From positions 7,617,983-7,681,982 of the forward strand of contig NC_087077.1 of assembly GCF_026151205.1 (NCBI RefSeq): a stretch of DNA of 64,000 nt. Direction: 5' to 3'. Below the pieces are notes generated by a model. The model did no database searches and was not told the DNA's origin. It saw only the letters and a program-made list of their open reading frames with translations. This DNA comes from Bolinopsis microptera. Its lineage: Eukaryota; Ctenophora; Tentaculata; Lobata; Bolinopsidae. Positions 1 through 12,819 of this stretch are shown piece by piece. Position numbers and translations under genes: made by a program. Numbering within the stretch: the first letter of the stretch is position 1; every line of letters begins with the position of its first letter.

Positions 1-2659
1 TTAATTTAAAGTCTTTATCAATTTAGAAAATATTAGGAGTCAGCGTAACAAGCTGAAAGTTGTAAGGTTTGTATTTGTAGCGCGATGCACTACTGGGTCG
101 CGCGCGCATCAAATAATGCTTCTCGCAACCACAGTAGTGTGCAAACCAACATTCGAACCACCAGCAGCTGGTGGTCAATTTCCTACGAACGCGACTTAAT
201 TTTGGTTCAGACTGGAGTCGAGCGCTACGTTATAGCTGTATATATAGCTCGTTTCACGACGAAATCTTCATTTATTGAGTTTGTCTGTCGATTATGTTGG
301 AGTTTGTACTTTTAATTTTGTACTCGAATACTGTTAATTTATTTTTATTAAATAGTTGTTTTTCGTAACAGCACACTAGTACGTGATTCCTTTTGTTATT
401 CTTACATAATTAGGAAGATTTTAAACTTCAATACTATAAATAATCAAATATTTACGAACACCGATCATCGGTATGTACCCATTATGCATTATTGGTATCG
501 AAGTCTTATGTTGAGCTGGATATCGAAAAATTTCAAAATGTAAGGCTGTAATTTTGTACTTGTTTAGGTGTAGAACTAGGATTAACAACTTGATTGCTAG
601 GAGCTAGGAAGAGATTTTAGTAATGATGACCCTTTAAACTTAAACTATATCTCTAGTGCACTTCGATCGGTTTTCTTTTCAATTTTGATAAAACCTAGTC
701 GTGATCTTTGTTTCAGAACTTCACTAATTTGTTAAGTTTTGTAGTTTATATAGACGGAACATGAGCAGATACCATTTGATTAATTATAATATATCCGATT
801 TGAAATATTATTCTGTCGGAGTTTGAGTTCTACATGGACACATTTATTAACATCCCGCATGAATTTGTGTCGTCTTTACAATTTTTTGCGCTGAATTTGT
901 ATGCTTATTAATACTGCCGCATGATATCAGTAGCTGCTATAAAACTAGAGTGTATAGCATGTGTATTATACGATGTTTCCCACGTAAAAATCGCAGGTTG
1001 TTTTGGTGCGGCTGGGCACTCTACTGGTGATTGACACCAGAGACTGAGAAAAACTTTGACATAATTTTCAAGTTTGATATGACCTAATAACTACCACATT
1101 TACAGGAAGTATGGTAATACATTCTTGTCAGCTGTCTGGGCAAATCTTCTCTCGCAGAATTGGATTAAAATTTAATGTATTTTATTTCTCACTTCCAACG
1201 ATGTCGCAATTATTAGGTAAAATTTGAAGTTATTTTGAGATTCAATTAATAAATTTTAGATTGCAGCTTGATATCACTTAGTATGTACATTGTACTCGGT
1301 TGCAAGGGTAGAACTTATGAGAATACTATCATAGTATTATTGCACTATACTATTATGGGTTCATCAAAGTTCGTATCATGATTTGTCACAATTAAACCAT
1401 CGAGTCACTTGAGGAAACCCGTTAAAGCTCGCAATTGGCGACGAGATAAAGTTTGTGGTACCTCTAGATGTTAAGTTAACTCTTAGGCTCCAATCTTCCT
1501 TACTATACCTACCACTCCTTCTTCCTTGATAAGAAGTAGATCCATCTGGAACAGTGAGCTGCTTCTTCCCTTCTATCCCGTACTAGCCTACTCAGCTCTC
1601 TCCAAACCGTGAACAACTACTCCCGGTGCTAGAACTTTAACCGCATAATTATAACAGCACAATTCTTTCGCTTGAATCTCAGTCTGCTGTAAGACTGCTG
1701 TACCGGTAGAGTTTTTACTTGTATGATTCAGCAATCTGCTCTTTAGATGGTACCGTTACCTCCCGCCATAAGACTGTGCCGTCTTGGTGACCTTGAGAAT
1801 ATCATAAGGTCCGATATATAAAAGCACTATCCAATATCGAGACCCACTCAGGATCCCAAACCACGACTCCTTTCGGTCGTCTGTACTTGCTTTTTTCCTC
1901 CCAGCATGGACTAAGTCAATGATACTGTCTTACATCGCTGGCCTTGTTCTTATAAGTGTTCACTCGGCGCTCACAAGATAACATGTTCAGAGATCTGTTG
2001 CAGAACCTTGTCGTGCCGTCATTTATATACTCCTTGACTAAGAGCTACTTTACACCTACAGCAAAAATGTGCTAAATGATACCCATCATCTCCTCACATT
2101 ACTGTACTTGCACTTACCATCCTCATCTTCGCCATAGAGGTGGTTAAGAGGGTGACGTACACAGCATCTAGCACGAATCCAATAAGTGAGTCTACAGTGC
2201 GTGTCGAAATACATTGCATGTACCCTTATATATTAATTGAGACAGAATTTTAATAGATCAACAAATTCTTAAAATTTAAAAAGGTAGAATTTAATTCTAT
2301 GGCATTTATTGAAACCTGCTTTTTTAAAGTTGAGAATTGGTTTCAATTTCTAGAATATCACGATAATGTTGACTCAAAACTGTTTCAGGCAGCTATCAAG
2401 TCTCAAGATATGACATAATTTGATAGAATGTTAGTACCAACGCTATCAGTGCATTGAAGTCGAGTTCTCGATACAGGTATTATAATTAGGTTCTATCGAC
2501 CGTTTTTGTAGTCTTAACTCATTTTTATTTGTTATTATACGACCAATTAAAACCTAGCAAACCAGACTTCTTTATGTGCTAAATGTTACTTTAACCTTAA
2601 TAATAGCAGCATTGTGGCAGATATCCAGTTACATTTTTTCCAGCCGTATATTATAAATA
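1..2659. other. Intergenic, no gene recognised
   Basis: No convincing coding exon, RNA gene or structured repeat was found. Open frames here are short and lack domain signatures. On the minus strand about 1740-2010 there is a faintly protein-like stretch, with a GPYDILKV-type string, that could be a decayed LTR-retroelement integrase C-terminus; this is a weak impression only. Confidence 0.4.
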
Positions 2660-2661
2660 TA

Positions 2662-2875
2662 CAGGGTGGGCCAAAAGTCAGTGTGCAAACGTTGGCATTA
2701 ATAGCTCAGTCACTGAGTGCCCAATTGAAATAATTGGTTCTGGTATGACTTACTACCACCACTGGTTCGAGAAATTTGTCAAATCGAAACATATTTGTGT
2801 TCATTGTTTTCAAAAGAAGGTTCATTTTCGCATTTATTTGATAGTTTGGATAATCGGATCGAGCCAAATTTTATT
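2662..2875 (+). mobile_element. Mariner-like element end, copy 1
   Basis: The segment begins CAGGGTGGGCCAAAAGT directly after a TA dinucleotide. About 200 bp is shared, in inverted orientation, with 28937-29140, which also abuts TA. A CAGGG start, a following CCAAAAGT and a TA flank are typical of Tc1/mariner (IS630) inverted ends. No transposase is present, and the other end of this copy was not found. Confidence 0.45.
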
Positions 2876-2922
2876 GAATTGTGTTTAGCCATTTAAATTA
2901 CGTTTGCTCTAAAAAAATGAGA

Positions 2923-4167
2923 GTATATATATATTACTCATGCAACTAAGATAAATTGAGTATAAATACTCAATTTATCTTAGTTTAAGCTCCAAGTTAT
3001 ATAACTCATTTTCTAAAGGTCTCGTAAATATTAATCAATTACAGAGGGTGTGGCCTCTTTTTCACTGAAAAGACGCCATCAGATTTCATTGCATTCTGGG
3101 ACCAATTTTGGTGTGATTTAAAGTATCCTACAAATTGGTGTTTACTGTTTCGACTTTTGTAAAATCACTGTAACAATATAATCTGTATTCTTATAGTTTC
3201 AACCATAATAGTGAAATAGAGGGGCTGGCCAATAGCCACACCCTCTGTAATTGATTTAAGTCTACGAAACTTTCAGAAATTTGTGTGTAATTCGGAGATA
3301 AATTAAACAAGTTGTTATCGGCCACCATGTGTAAACGGAATGTTCTAGCAGACTGTATAATACTATAAACATACATTTTCTTACACACACATAATCTAAT
3401 CTCTGGAATGTTGCTATGATATCAATGGCAATGTTTTGATACTGTGTATTATCATGATTATGCCTTACAGGCCGATCTTCCGATGGAGTTTCGGTTGCCA
3501 TGGCAACACATCAATATGATAAAGAATTTGTAAACGCAGTCACAACTCTGTCGTGTACACTGTACGGTGCGAGCGGTTATTTTATGATAGGTAACATCTA
3601 CTTTTTCAGCATTTGCGGGATGACCAGTTCACACGTATATTTTCGCAGACACAACTTCGCATAAAATTATATCCAATTATTCTATAACCAATTATCTACA
3701 CGGACTTCTGTCTAAATATGAATGAAATCGAGAAAACCAAATATTATATGTTTCATCCTGAAGTGCTGAGTTCTCAGGCAGTATAATCATGATCCTGATA
3801 GATATCGAAGTCTCCTTAAATGATTGTCTCTGCTGCTTAATATATCTGGATTGTCGTTGGGAGGCGATGCAGATTTGTTTACTTTTAAGGGGGAGGTTCT
3901 GCTCAGCAGGAGAAAGAGGTGATGCACATTTTGTATTTGTCTGACATGTAGGACTTGAGCCACGTTTCCGTAAGTGCAATAAACGGTAACGAGTGGTTTT
4001 TGGATTTCTCCTGAATAAGAGCTGAGATTTTTGGCACTTCCCATATACTCGCACTTGATGCACTAGGATTCATGGACTGGACATTTAAGACGAGGCATGA
4101 GGAATAACGGGCACGTGCAGTGTATCCTCTGAGGCGGTAGGAACTGCTGGTAGTGGTATAGTGGGTA
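2923..4167. repeat. 1,245-bp tandem duplication, unit 1
   Basis: This unit and the next one (4168-5410) are nearly identical at a fixed offset of 1,245 bp. Each opens with a TA run, then a palindrome whose arms read AACTAAGATAAATTGAG and its complement. Only scattered single-base differences are visible (for example TATAATCATG against TAAAATCATG near the 3' part), so the duplication is recent. The unit contains part of a decayed LINE on the minus strand. Confidence 0.9.
3920..4167 (-). pseudogene. LINE endonuclease fragment (in unit 1)
   Basis: This is the duplicated, truncated copy of the LINE remnant at 5165-5560. The minus strand reads the start of an APE-type endonuclease, including an ALTETWLKSY string, and then hits stops. 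The ORF1 end that precedes it in the other copy is cut off here at the duplication junction. Confidence 0.6.
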
Positions 4168-5410
4168 GTATATATATATTACTCATGCAACTAAGATAAA
4201 TTGAGTATAAATACTCAATTTATCTTAGTTTAAGTTGCAAGTTATATAACTCATTTTCTAAAGGTCTCGTAAACTTTAATCAATTACAGAGAGTGTGGCC
4301 TCTTTTTCACTGAAAAGACGCCATCAGATTTCATTGCATTCTGGGACCAATTTTGGTGTGATTTAAAGTATCCTACAAATTGGTGTTTACTGTTTCGACT
4401 TTTGTAAAATCACTGTAACAATATAATCTGTATTCTTATAGTTTCAACCATAATAGTGAAATAGAGGGGCTGGCCAATAGCCACACCCTCTGTAATTGAT
4501 TTAAGTCTACGAAACTTTCAGAAATTTGTGTGTAATTCGGAGATAAATTAAACAAGTTGTTATCGGCCACCATGTGTAAACGGAATGTTCTAGCAGACTG
4601 TATAATACTATAAACATACATTTTCTTACACACACATAATCTAATCTCTGGAATGTTGCTATGATATCAATGGCAATGTTTTGATACTGTGTATTATCAT
4701 GATTATGCCTTACAGGCCGATCTTCCGATGGAGTTTCGGTTGCCATGGCAACACATCAATATGATAAAGAATTTGTAAACGCAGTCACAACTCTGTCGTG
4801 TACACTGTACGGTGCGAGCGGTTATTTTATGATAGGTAACATCTACTTTTTCAGCATTTGCGGGATGACCAGTTCACACGTATATTTTCGCAGACACAAC
4901 TTCGCATAAAATTATATCCAATTATTCTATAACCAATTATCTACACGGACTTCTGTCTAAATATGAATGAAATCGAGAAAACCAAATATTATATGTTTCA
5001 TCCTGAAGTGCTGAGTTCTCAGGCAGTAAAATCATGATCCTGATAGATATCGAAGTCTCCTTAAATGATTGTCTCTGCTGCTTAATATATCTGGATTGTC
5101 GTTGGGAGGCGATGCAGATTTGTTTACTTTTAAGGGGGAGGTTCTGCTCAGCAGGAGAAAGAGGTGATGCACATTTTGTATTTGTCTGACATGTAGGACT
5201 TGAGCCACGTTTCCGTAAGTGCAATAAACGGTAACGAGTGGTTTTTGGATTTCTCCTGAATAAGAGCTGAGATTTTTGGCACTTCCCATATACTCGCACT
5301 TGATGCACTAGGATTCATGGACTGGACATTTAAGACGAGGCATGAGGAATAACGGGCACGTGCAGTGTATCCTCTGAGGCGGTAGGAACTGCTGGTAGTG
5401 GTATAGTGGG
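4168..5410. repeat. 1,245-bp tandem duplication, unit 2
   Basis: Second unit of the tandem duplication. Identity with unit 1 ends at about 5410, where this copy runs on into the rest of the LINE remnant. Unit 2 and its flank therefore look like the source, and unit 1 like the added copy. Confidence 0.9.
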
Positions 5411-5560
5411 AGCGCTGTTCCTGGCTGAAGAGGTGGATGTGGTCTGGGGTAGTGGTAGGGCATTTGAGTTTGAGGGAGGCTGGACCGGTGGTCGACTATT
5501 TCTGATAGGAGTCCGATCCTGGTTTGCATCGTTTCCAACAGTCTCCGTAACTATAACAAT
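5165..5560 (-). pseudogene. LINE ORF1 end / ORF2 endonuclease start, decayed
   Basis: Read on the minus strand, a Pro/Ser/Thr-rich ORF1 tail ends in TAA near 5332. A second frame starts at once with an APE-endonuclease N-terminus: an LNVQSMNPS string, then ALTETWLKSY, where the TETW glutamate is the usual metal-binding residue. A stop follows within about 55 codons, so the copy is dead. Overlapping or abutting ORF1 and ORF2 and an APE endonuclease are general for jockey/CR1/RTE-group LINEs; the clade cannot be fixed from this piece. Confidence 0.6.
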
Positions 5561-8200
5561 CCTGTGATCTGGTATTGGTTACTTAAACTTATTTAATTGA
5601 ACATGGTGTTTGACGTTGGAGCTTATCACTTTACAGTTTACATCACCTTACCTGAATAATTGAATAGGATGAATACTGAATAGCATTTATTAATGCTTTC
5701 TTTACCCGGAGAACTCTGTTTTACTTGTCCCTCGGTAACACAAGACCGTGAGCCGTGACACTTAGTCACAATAATTAAGTCATAAGTCAGAAAGAAGTCC
5801 ATAATTCGTACACCCATGATTATGTTAAATATAGATTGACTCCAGTCTCCATTGTTCAATGACTTCGTCAAAATGTTTTAGGAAAATGTTCACAGATTTG
5901 TTAATTTTGGACTCAAATTAACGTTGAGAAAAACTGAATTTATTTTGGAAAAATCCCGGCTAAAACCAAAATCCCGGCCGGTACCGGTACAAAATCGCCA
6001 AATACCAGCCGGTATTCCGGCTGCGCCGGTTATATCCCGGTCGAGTTCTGTCTGAGACCTAATTTTATCTATTTCTCGTGCAATTTTAGATCAGACACAG
6101 TCATCTAAATTATTTAATAAGAAGGTTTAAATTATAAGCAATTAAAAACAGTTGGGACTATCATTGTTTGTGAGTACATATTATACGAATATAAGGTGGT
6201 TAATATAATTATAACACATTTAATATAAAACATTTAAGACACATTTTTTTATTCCTGCATTGTACTCATTAATTTAACTAGTAATATTATATAAAAACCA
6301 CATTTCTATTTGTACAGGGAGCTGCTGGTAAACTACCGTCGCTATACATCGACTATGACTACAATCCTACTTTTAAAAACAAACTACATACATATCTCAC
6401 ATTTGCGAGGACTACTTCATCACAAGCAAAAAATCGACATTGGTAAATAAAGGTAGGTTCTTTTCACTGACTTCGTTAAATGAGTTACATATTTTCACAC
6501 AAATTACGTGCGTGATCATTAAAGGGTTGCTTGTGTGCAGTTACTTCTGGGCCAGCGCCACCCTGTTGGGAGTTTTCACATAAGTAAATTTGCCGATAAT
6601 ACAATTTTACTCATTCTGGACATGTTACCTATATTATCATTATACTAGTATTTCTTCAGGTCTGTCTTCTATAACCACGATGAAAAGAAAAGCTGGGCGA
6701 AAACATTTGAGACTGCAGATTGCAGAACTGGAACACTCTATTTGAAGACAGTGGCTGCTGAGTGCTGAGCTGCATCAAATCTATCAGCATCATGTAACTT
6801 CGATCAGGAACAGACTCCATTTCATTTCCGATAACTAGCACCTGTTTTCCCTAGACTTACCAAGTATTAAGTAACTGCATTAGTATTAGGTTAAATTAAA
6901 GGCCCTACATCGAACAAGTCTAACAATTAAAACTTAAATGCAAGAGTGCACAATTTATCACTAAATATCTTCCTCTTTTAATTCTAATCAACACACGGTT
7001 TCGTCTTTGTTTCACCCAATCGTGCTGATAATCAGTAATCATGCACTCTGCACTCTAACTTCGAGATGTTTCAAAAGGGCTCCCGACGAGTTGAATTAGA
7101 TCAATATTTTCTTTTGATACATAGATACTGATTGGGAGGTTCATCATACTATTCTTGTCACATGGTAACGATTAACGATTAGCTGATCAGCTTCCAGCAT
7201 CGACAGGCCGAAATCCATAAATATAATCAGTTGTAATTTAATATTTATCATCGTCCGGATCATCATAATATTTTAATTTAAAGTTACAATTGAACGGTGT
7301 TAAGAAAGATAATTTAAGAGAAATGTTTTGAAAGTGCCTGATTTCGAGTATAAGATCTGTACTGATACATTAATTTTCAGATTGTTATTATAGTTTATTT
7401 GTATTTTTTATATTATCTTATCCGCACAAGTTCGGAAGCCATCTGAACGCTATTGCCAGACACAGGCATATATTTATTTTGGGGTATCATGCTCTCAGAA
7501 ATTTCAACTCAGTCCGATATTATAGTTATACTAACCTGCATTGCATAAGGTTAATTGTCTCACAGTCTAGTGCATAAACCTTTTATTTTGTATAAACCCT
7601 TTATTTTGATTGGGAAAACTTTAGTTTAATGTGGTTACCGTCTCTAAAGTTGGCATGATAGTTAATAAACTCTTATCTATTATGTCACTGAAGATGACGA
7701 TAGCCTGTAGATTGATAGTTTGATCTAAGTATTTACAACAATTCATCTAGTTTGATTGATTCAAAGGGAAACAAATTCCTCTCTTATCTATTATGACTAT
7801 ATTTAAATTCAATCCTGTAAAGTGATACTCCTTTTTTAGTAATTTAAACATGTGTTTTCTCCTTCTGATTTTTAAACTATTACCGGTCACGCTGAATAAT
7901 AATGACATCAGTGAATTTAAAGCTATCGTTAACATCACTCAGAAAATGCGCGTCTTTAGCGCGTGTCTTGTTGTTATGCATCAATCCTTCGGTAGATCGG
8001 CGAGATGCACCACTGTGCCTCACCGAGCTGCGAAGGATTGACATCGTGAATCAAGGTTTGTATGATTGAAATGTCTCACGGCGTGAAGTTGTAGTTAGTA
8101 TTTTAAGCCGTTGTAAATTAGTAGTTATTTGGAATTGTGACGTTCCCGGTGCGAAAAGTAGTGGCTTGAAGATTGTTAAAGTTTCAAATTTATTAGAACT
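5561..8200. other. Intergenic, no gene recognised
   Basis: No coding exon could be supported. About 5955-6050 is rich in CCGG, CCGGTACCGG and ATCCCGG words that can pair with each other, unlike the AT-rich surroundings; it may be the end of a DNA transposon. The remainder is AT-rich sequence without visible structure. Confidence 0.4.
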
Positions 8201-8531
8201 TATTTGACCAAAACCCATAATCATGGGTAGAGTGAACCGCTGCCAGTGTCTCTCTTTTCCAAACAAAAGAAAATGATATTAATTTGAGGAACCGTCCGCA
8301 AATGCAAATTGATACCGAGAATGAAATCGGTCGCTCGCTTTTCCCATTCAATAAACTTTATTACAATACGTAAGCCGTGAATGAATGGGAAAAGCGAGCG
8401 ACCGATTTCATTCTCGGTATCAATTTGCATTTGCGGACGGTTCCTCAAATTAATATCATTTTCTTTTGTTTGGAAAAGAGAGACACTGGCAGCGGTTCAC
8501 TCTACCCATGATTATGGGTTTTGGTCAAATA
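8201..8531. repeat. Near-perfect 150-bp foldback (inverted repeat)
   Basis: Arms 8201-8350 and 8382-8531 are reverse complements over about 150 bp with no mismatch that I could find, around a 31-bp loop (8351-8381) that contains AATAAACTTTATTA. Outer arm sequence reads TATTTGACCAAAACCCATAA. No obvious target-site duplication flanks the arms. It may be a foldback MITE or a recent inverted duplication; a transcript would form a long dsRNA hairpin. Confidence 0.9.
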
Positions 8532-9545
8532 TCATCTCTTTTTGATTATAATGTCAGGATAATTTACACAGTCGAAACTTCATAAGGAGGTAATTTCAAC
8601 GATTTCGAAATTTTACCTTTGAAAACGTTTCCTTGTGTTTAGGTAGGCATATCTGTCAATAACAGACTGAATATAGCACTTTTTACTCATTCAAGTTGGC
8701 ATTAAATTCATATATAATGCCATTTTAATATCGTGGGAAAGCAGAATATATTCGAAATCACGAATGAGCAAAATTCTCACCTTTCGCACGTGCAAACTTT
8801 GAGCGGACGTTGCGTGCGCATAAAATATTGAATCACCATAAATTTTTGCATAGTGTTATTTAATATATAGTTTGATAAGCATGAAAAGTTTCAGAAGATT
8901 TCAAAAAGAACTTGGATCACAACGGGACTCCAAAGTTGGTAAAAATCGTGAAAATAACAATTTTTAGTGATTTTAGCTATTTTAAATGAATTTGGACGTG
9001 TCCCCACGTGTGCAACTTTTCGATTTTCAACTTTAAAACTAGCCTATAACACAATTTATACCTTTAGGAAGCACAATCGAGCTCCACAACCCAAGGGATG
9101 GCCCAACACCAGAGAATACTAATTCACAACTTTTGTGTTTTTATAAAATTATTCTTCAAAAAAGCACAAACTTCAATAGCGAATATCTTTATGAAGGAGC
9201 AAGGTAGGAAAACTTTCCGGTAGATTTTCAGAATGCTTGAACAATTATCTAAGACAAAAATGTCCTCAGATTTTGAATAAAATTACTCCTTAATGCTTTA
9301 AAATCGATTTGAAAAGTTGTTATTTTGTCAAAAATCAAGTTTTAAAAACACTTAAATTGATGACGTCATCAAGTGATGATGATGACGATAAATTATTTTT
9401 CGATGTAATGTAAACTAAAGTATAAACAATTATCTTTAAAACCTGTGGTTCGAAATGACTGTATCTTTTATACTTTTGAATCTACGGACACTTAAATGTA
9501 GGCTACAATTTACTGCAAAAGCGTCTATACATATATATATATATA
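8532..9545. other. Intergenic, no gene recognised
   Basis: No coding exon was found. A TGATGACGTCATCA palindrome (CRE-like core TGACGTCA) lies near 9359-9372. The stretch about 8880-9350 is rich in A/T runs and resembles old repeat sequence, but no second copy was located in the window. Confidence 0.35.
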
Positions 9546-9877
9546 CTAGTGTAACCCGGCCTACGGCCGGGATTTCACTGCCGCAGTTAAAAAGGGTAGG
9601 AGTAATTACCCGCAGAGTCAAAACCCGCATTAGGTGACCCAATAGTTTCTTAAACAATAATCTCATAATCAGTTATTTCTTGTGGATAATTAAGTCATTA
9701 TTAGCCATGAGGCACCACACTCCATGATCATAAGGTCTGAACACCGATTATTACACCTCATCACTCCCGTCTTGAACCGCTTTCTATTTTTATTTAAATC
9801 GTTATAGAAATTAACCCTTGTTAACTCCGCACCACACCCGCATATTATATTTGAAAACACGCATACCATTGTCGTAT

Positions 9878-9935
<58 letters not shown>

Positions 9936-10339
9936 GTCCAAACAGACCCCAAACACTAACAGTCCCCCCTCCCCTAATAAGCTTAAGGTATAACATTACA
10001 GCGTATCTTCCGGGCTAATCCAATTATGACGCTACTTAAATGCAGCTATAACATATTACACAGTAATGAGAGAGAGAGCAAGCCCCGTTACTCTTGCCGT
10101 TCTGCTCAAGCAATTTTATGTAACATTTGTGGTACAAAACCATCAATTAAACCACTTACCATCGGCCGATTTAAAAAAAAATTTCCTATGGGCTTCATCA
10201 GAGTTTTGTCGACACTATACCGAAAAAATCAGTCCCGTAACTCTTACCGTTTTTTTTGTATAACCGACCGGAAATTACACACGGACAGACAGACAGACAG
10301 ACACACACACACACACACATTCTGGTGTTATTAAGGTGA
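9546..10339 (-). mobile_element. Non-autonomous Helitron, copy 1
   Basis: On the minus strand the element starts TCACCTTAATAACACC after an A and ends with a GC hairpin (CCCGGCC, loop GTA, GGCCGGG), a short spacer TTACA and then CTAG followed by host T. TC start, 3' hairpin, CTRR end and A/T insertion are the defining Helitron ends. It carries internal (CT)n and (AC)n tracts and no Rep/helicase, so it depends on another element. A second copy lies at 50573-51207. Confidence 0.8.
9881..9932. repeat. (CT)n microsatellite inside Helitron
   Basis: An uninterrupted run of 26 CT units. The second Helitron copy has only a short CTCTCTC at the matching place, so the tract expanded in this copy. Confidence 0.95.
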
Positions 10340-12462
10340 TATATATATAGCTTCACGACAATCTGTTGTAAAACAGGGGTTCCAGAAAACCCACTTCCCG
10401 ATACTCCTGCAACATGAAATTTTTTTTACAGTCGATTTGGACAAGGTCTAGACGCTCTGCAAAGTTTCAGATCTCTAACTCAATTTTAACATGGTTTTTA
10501 AGGCACCTGAATATGGCGATTTTGGGTTTTTTACCTAATTTCGTATAACATGCTGGCGCGTATTTTGCGCAAATTTCTTAAAAACCTCCACATAACTATT
10601 TCTTATTCCTGTCATCTTTAACATTGAATTAGAATGTTTTGAACTTAAATATACCTGCTGAACTACTTTCGATGAGTCTTAATGCCTGGAAAACAATAAA
10701 GGGGATATAATAGTATAGGGGGTACATAGTGTTGTGAATATAAGGGCAACGGTTATGCTTGCCAGCATTGTGATAGTTAAAAGAATACTTACAATTATTT
10801 TAACAGCATTGATTTTTGATTATTGTGTTGACGAGCTAGCCGAGGTGTTACAAAAGTGCCATGAGAATCAACTCCCCCTTCAACTCCCCAAAGACCTGTC
10901 AACCAGCAGTCTACAAAAAGGGGAGCTCGCCTGCTGCTCGCCGCCTTCCGCCTTTCGCCTTCTGCATTCACCTGTTCCTATCATGGCCCGGGGTCTTGCT
11001 CTGCTGTATCCGTTCTCTCTCCACATGTTACTCATTTCTATTATAGGTTCGTAATTTAGATTAAGTTCTTGATCATGTTATTGTCATTGATTGCATTCGT
11101 ATCAAAAGGTTGACGTTAAAGATTAGTTCGTACTTAGGTCAATTTCCGTCGTATAATGCTTAATATGCTGTTAATATACATAATATCTCATCAGATTCCT
11201 CGCACTACTAGTACTACCTGTTCCCGATAGATCCTTCCAGAATTAGGCTATGGAGTTCCTTTCCTGAGGTAAAAATGTTACGTAAACCTTAATCCATCGT
11301 TCATAATCATAGCACTTTTCCCCTTGGTAACGTTGACGATTGTAGTATTATATTTATTTCCTGTGTACTAATTATTAGTTCTAATAGTTATTAATTTCCA
11401 GGCAATATGACGGTGATACCCACCCCACTTGCTCTGCATGTCCTCACCTAAGCTCCACCAGTCGTATTGCTTCGTAAGTTTATTACGTCTTCATTAAGAG
11501 GTTCCTACGATAGATTTTCCCTTAATTTAACTTAATCAATCTGATTATTGTCACGACTTAAACGCTCCGTACTTATAATTATCTTACTTCAGATTGATTC
11601 CCCCCTCCTTCCTCGATCGAGAACCGTTCGTCACTATGTTAGATCCTCGAGATGACCATGCAAGATGGTTCAGTTTTAGTTGACATTCCACTATATGAAA
11701 AGACCAGATCGCCACTTTATATTCTTATTCCTTGGTTAGTAAATTATACTTATAGTGATTCTAGTTCGTAAGTTATCTAGAAGTAGGAAATTAATACCTA
11801 TACTCCGTATAATTAGTGTGGTCTATTAAATTTGTATTGATATATGATCTCTTCAGAGAGAGAGAGAGAGAGAGAGAACCGGAACAGCGACCTCGTGAAT
11901 CATCCTATTTAATCGCTTCACCCTCACCACATTCGCTACCACATCAATTATTGGGGTAAATGGACATTAAGACTAAGTTATGAGATATGAGAGTTAAATT
12001 AATATTGTAGTCCAATTTAACCCAATTATATTTATTTTACAACCCTTTATTAACTTGTTTTAATTGGTTATCTTCCAGATATAAATTCACATTAAATTCT
12101 GAAGTCCATAATTACAATAGAAATTACTGTCCTAAAATTGTATCTGTACAAAGAGAGTTTGGGTTTGAACTGTGCCCCGAGTAAGTCTCAAACCGGGAGG
12201 TATTCCATAATATCGGAACCTGAATTTCCATACTCTAGTTAAAAGGAGCCCATTATACGTAGTTAAATTAATACCATCACAATTTAATGAAATATAATAA
12301 ATAAATAATCTCTAGAAGTCATGGAAAATTGGAGCATTAAATAGGCCGTTAAGTAAGTTGTCGTGCTGAAACCCGAGTACGCCACTTAACACTCCCCCTG
12401 TATCGTAGAAACTCTACCACTACAGTGAAACGACGATGGGGGTCACGACGTGATACAGTTAA
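10340..12462. other. Intergenic, no gene recognised
   Basis: No coding exon or RNA gene was found. An (AG)12 tract occupies 11855-11878. The open frame around 10734-11054 has no recognisable domain and ordinary intergenic composition. Confidence 0.4.
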
Positions 12463-12770
12463 TCACCCCACATGACGTAGGGTAAAAATGTTTCCCTGGA
12501 GAAATATGGGCAAAAAAGCGTTTTGGTCACGTGACAGGCTAGTATTATATTTATATTACTATTAGTGAAACACGAATTCGATTGTTTAGGGCTTGGGTTA
12601 CTGTTCGGGTGCGGTTAAGGTTGTGGTTAGGGTTATGGAAAGCTTCAGAGTTATCAGTTATGGTTAGGGTTGGGATTAGGGTTTATCTAAAACCATTTTG
12701 TTCGTCTGCAAAACCATAAAAACCAAAGTCACGTGATAACTTTTGGGCGAGCGAATTGGTAAGAGCCGTC
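12463..12770 (+). repeat. Dispersed repeat with TTAGGG-like core, copy 1
   Basis: About 300 bp match 55935-56215 in reverse orientation. Shared landmarks are a CATGACGTAGGGT edge, GGTCACGTGACAGGCTAGT, a core of degenerate GGTTAGGGTT/GGGATTAGGGTT words, GTCACGTGA, and a TTGGGCGAGCGA edge. The TTAGGG-like core is internal to an interspersed repeat and is not a chromosome end. No coding capacity. Confidence 0.7.
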
Positions 12771-12819
12771 ATGAAGATGTATAGTAAGGGACCATCTATG
12801 AGTATGATCTACTTGTCAT

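Noticed and set aside
85-315. 76-residue frame at the left edge
   Set aside because: No domain, no splice or promoter context, composition like the surrounding non-coding DNA.
9690-10018. Frames with RERERE or SLSLSL runs
   Set aside because: Translation of the (CT)n microsatellite in the Helitron.
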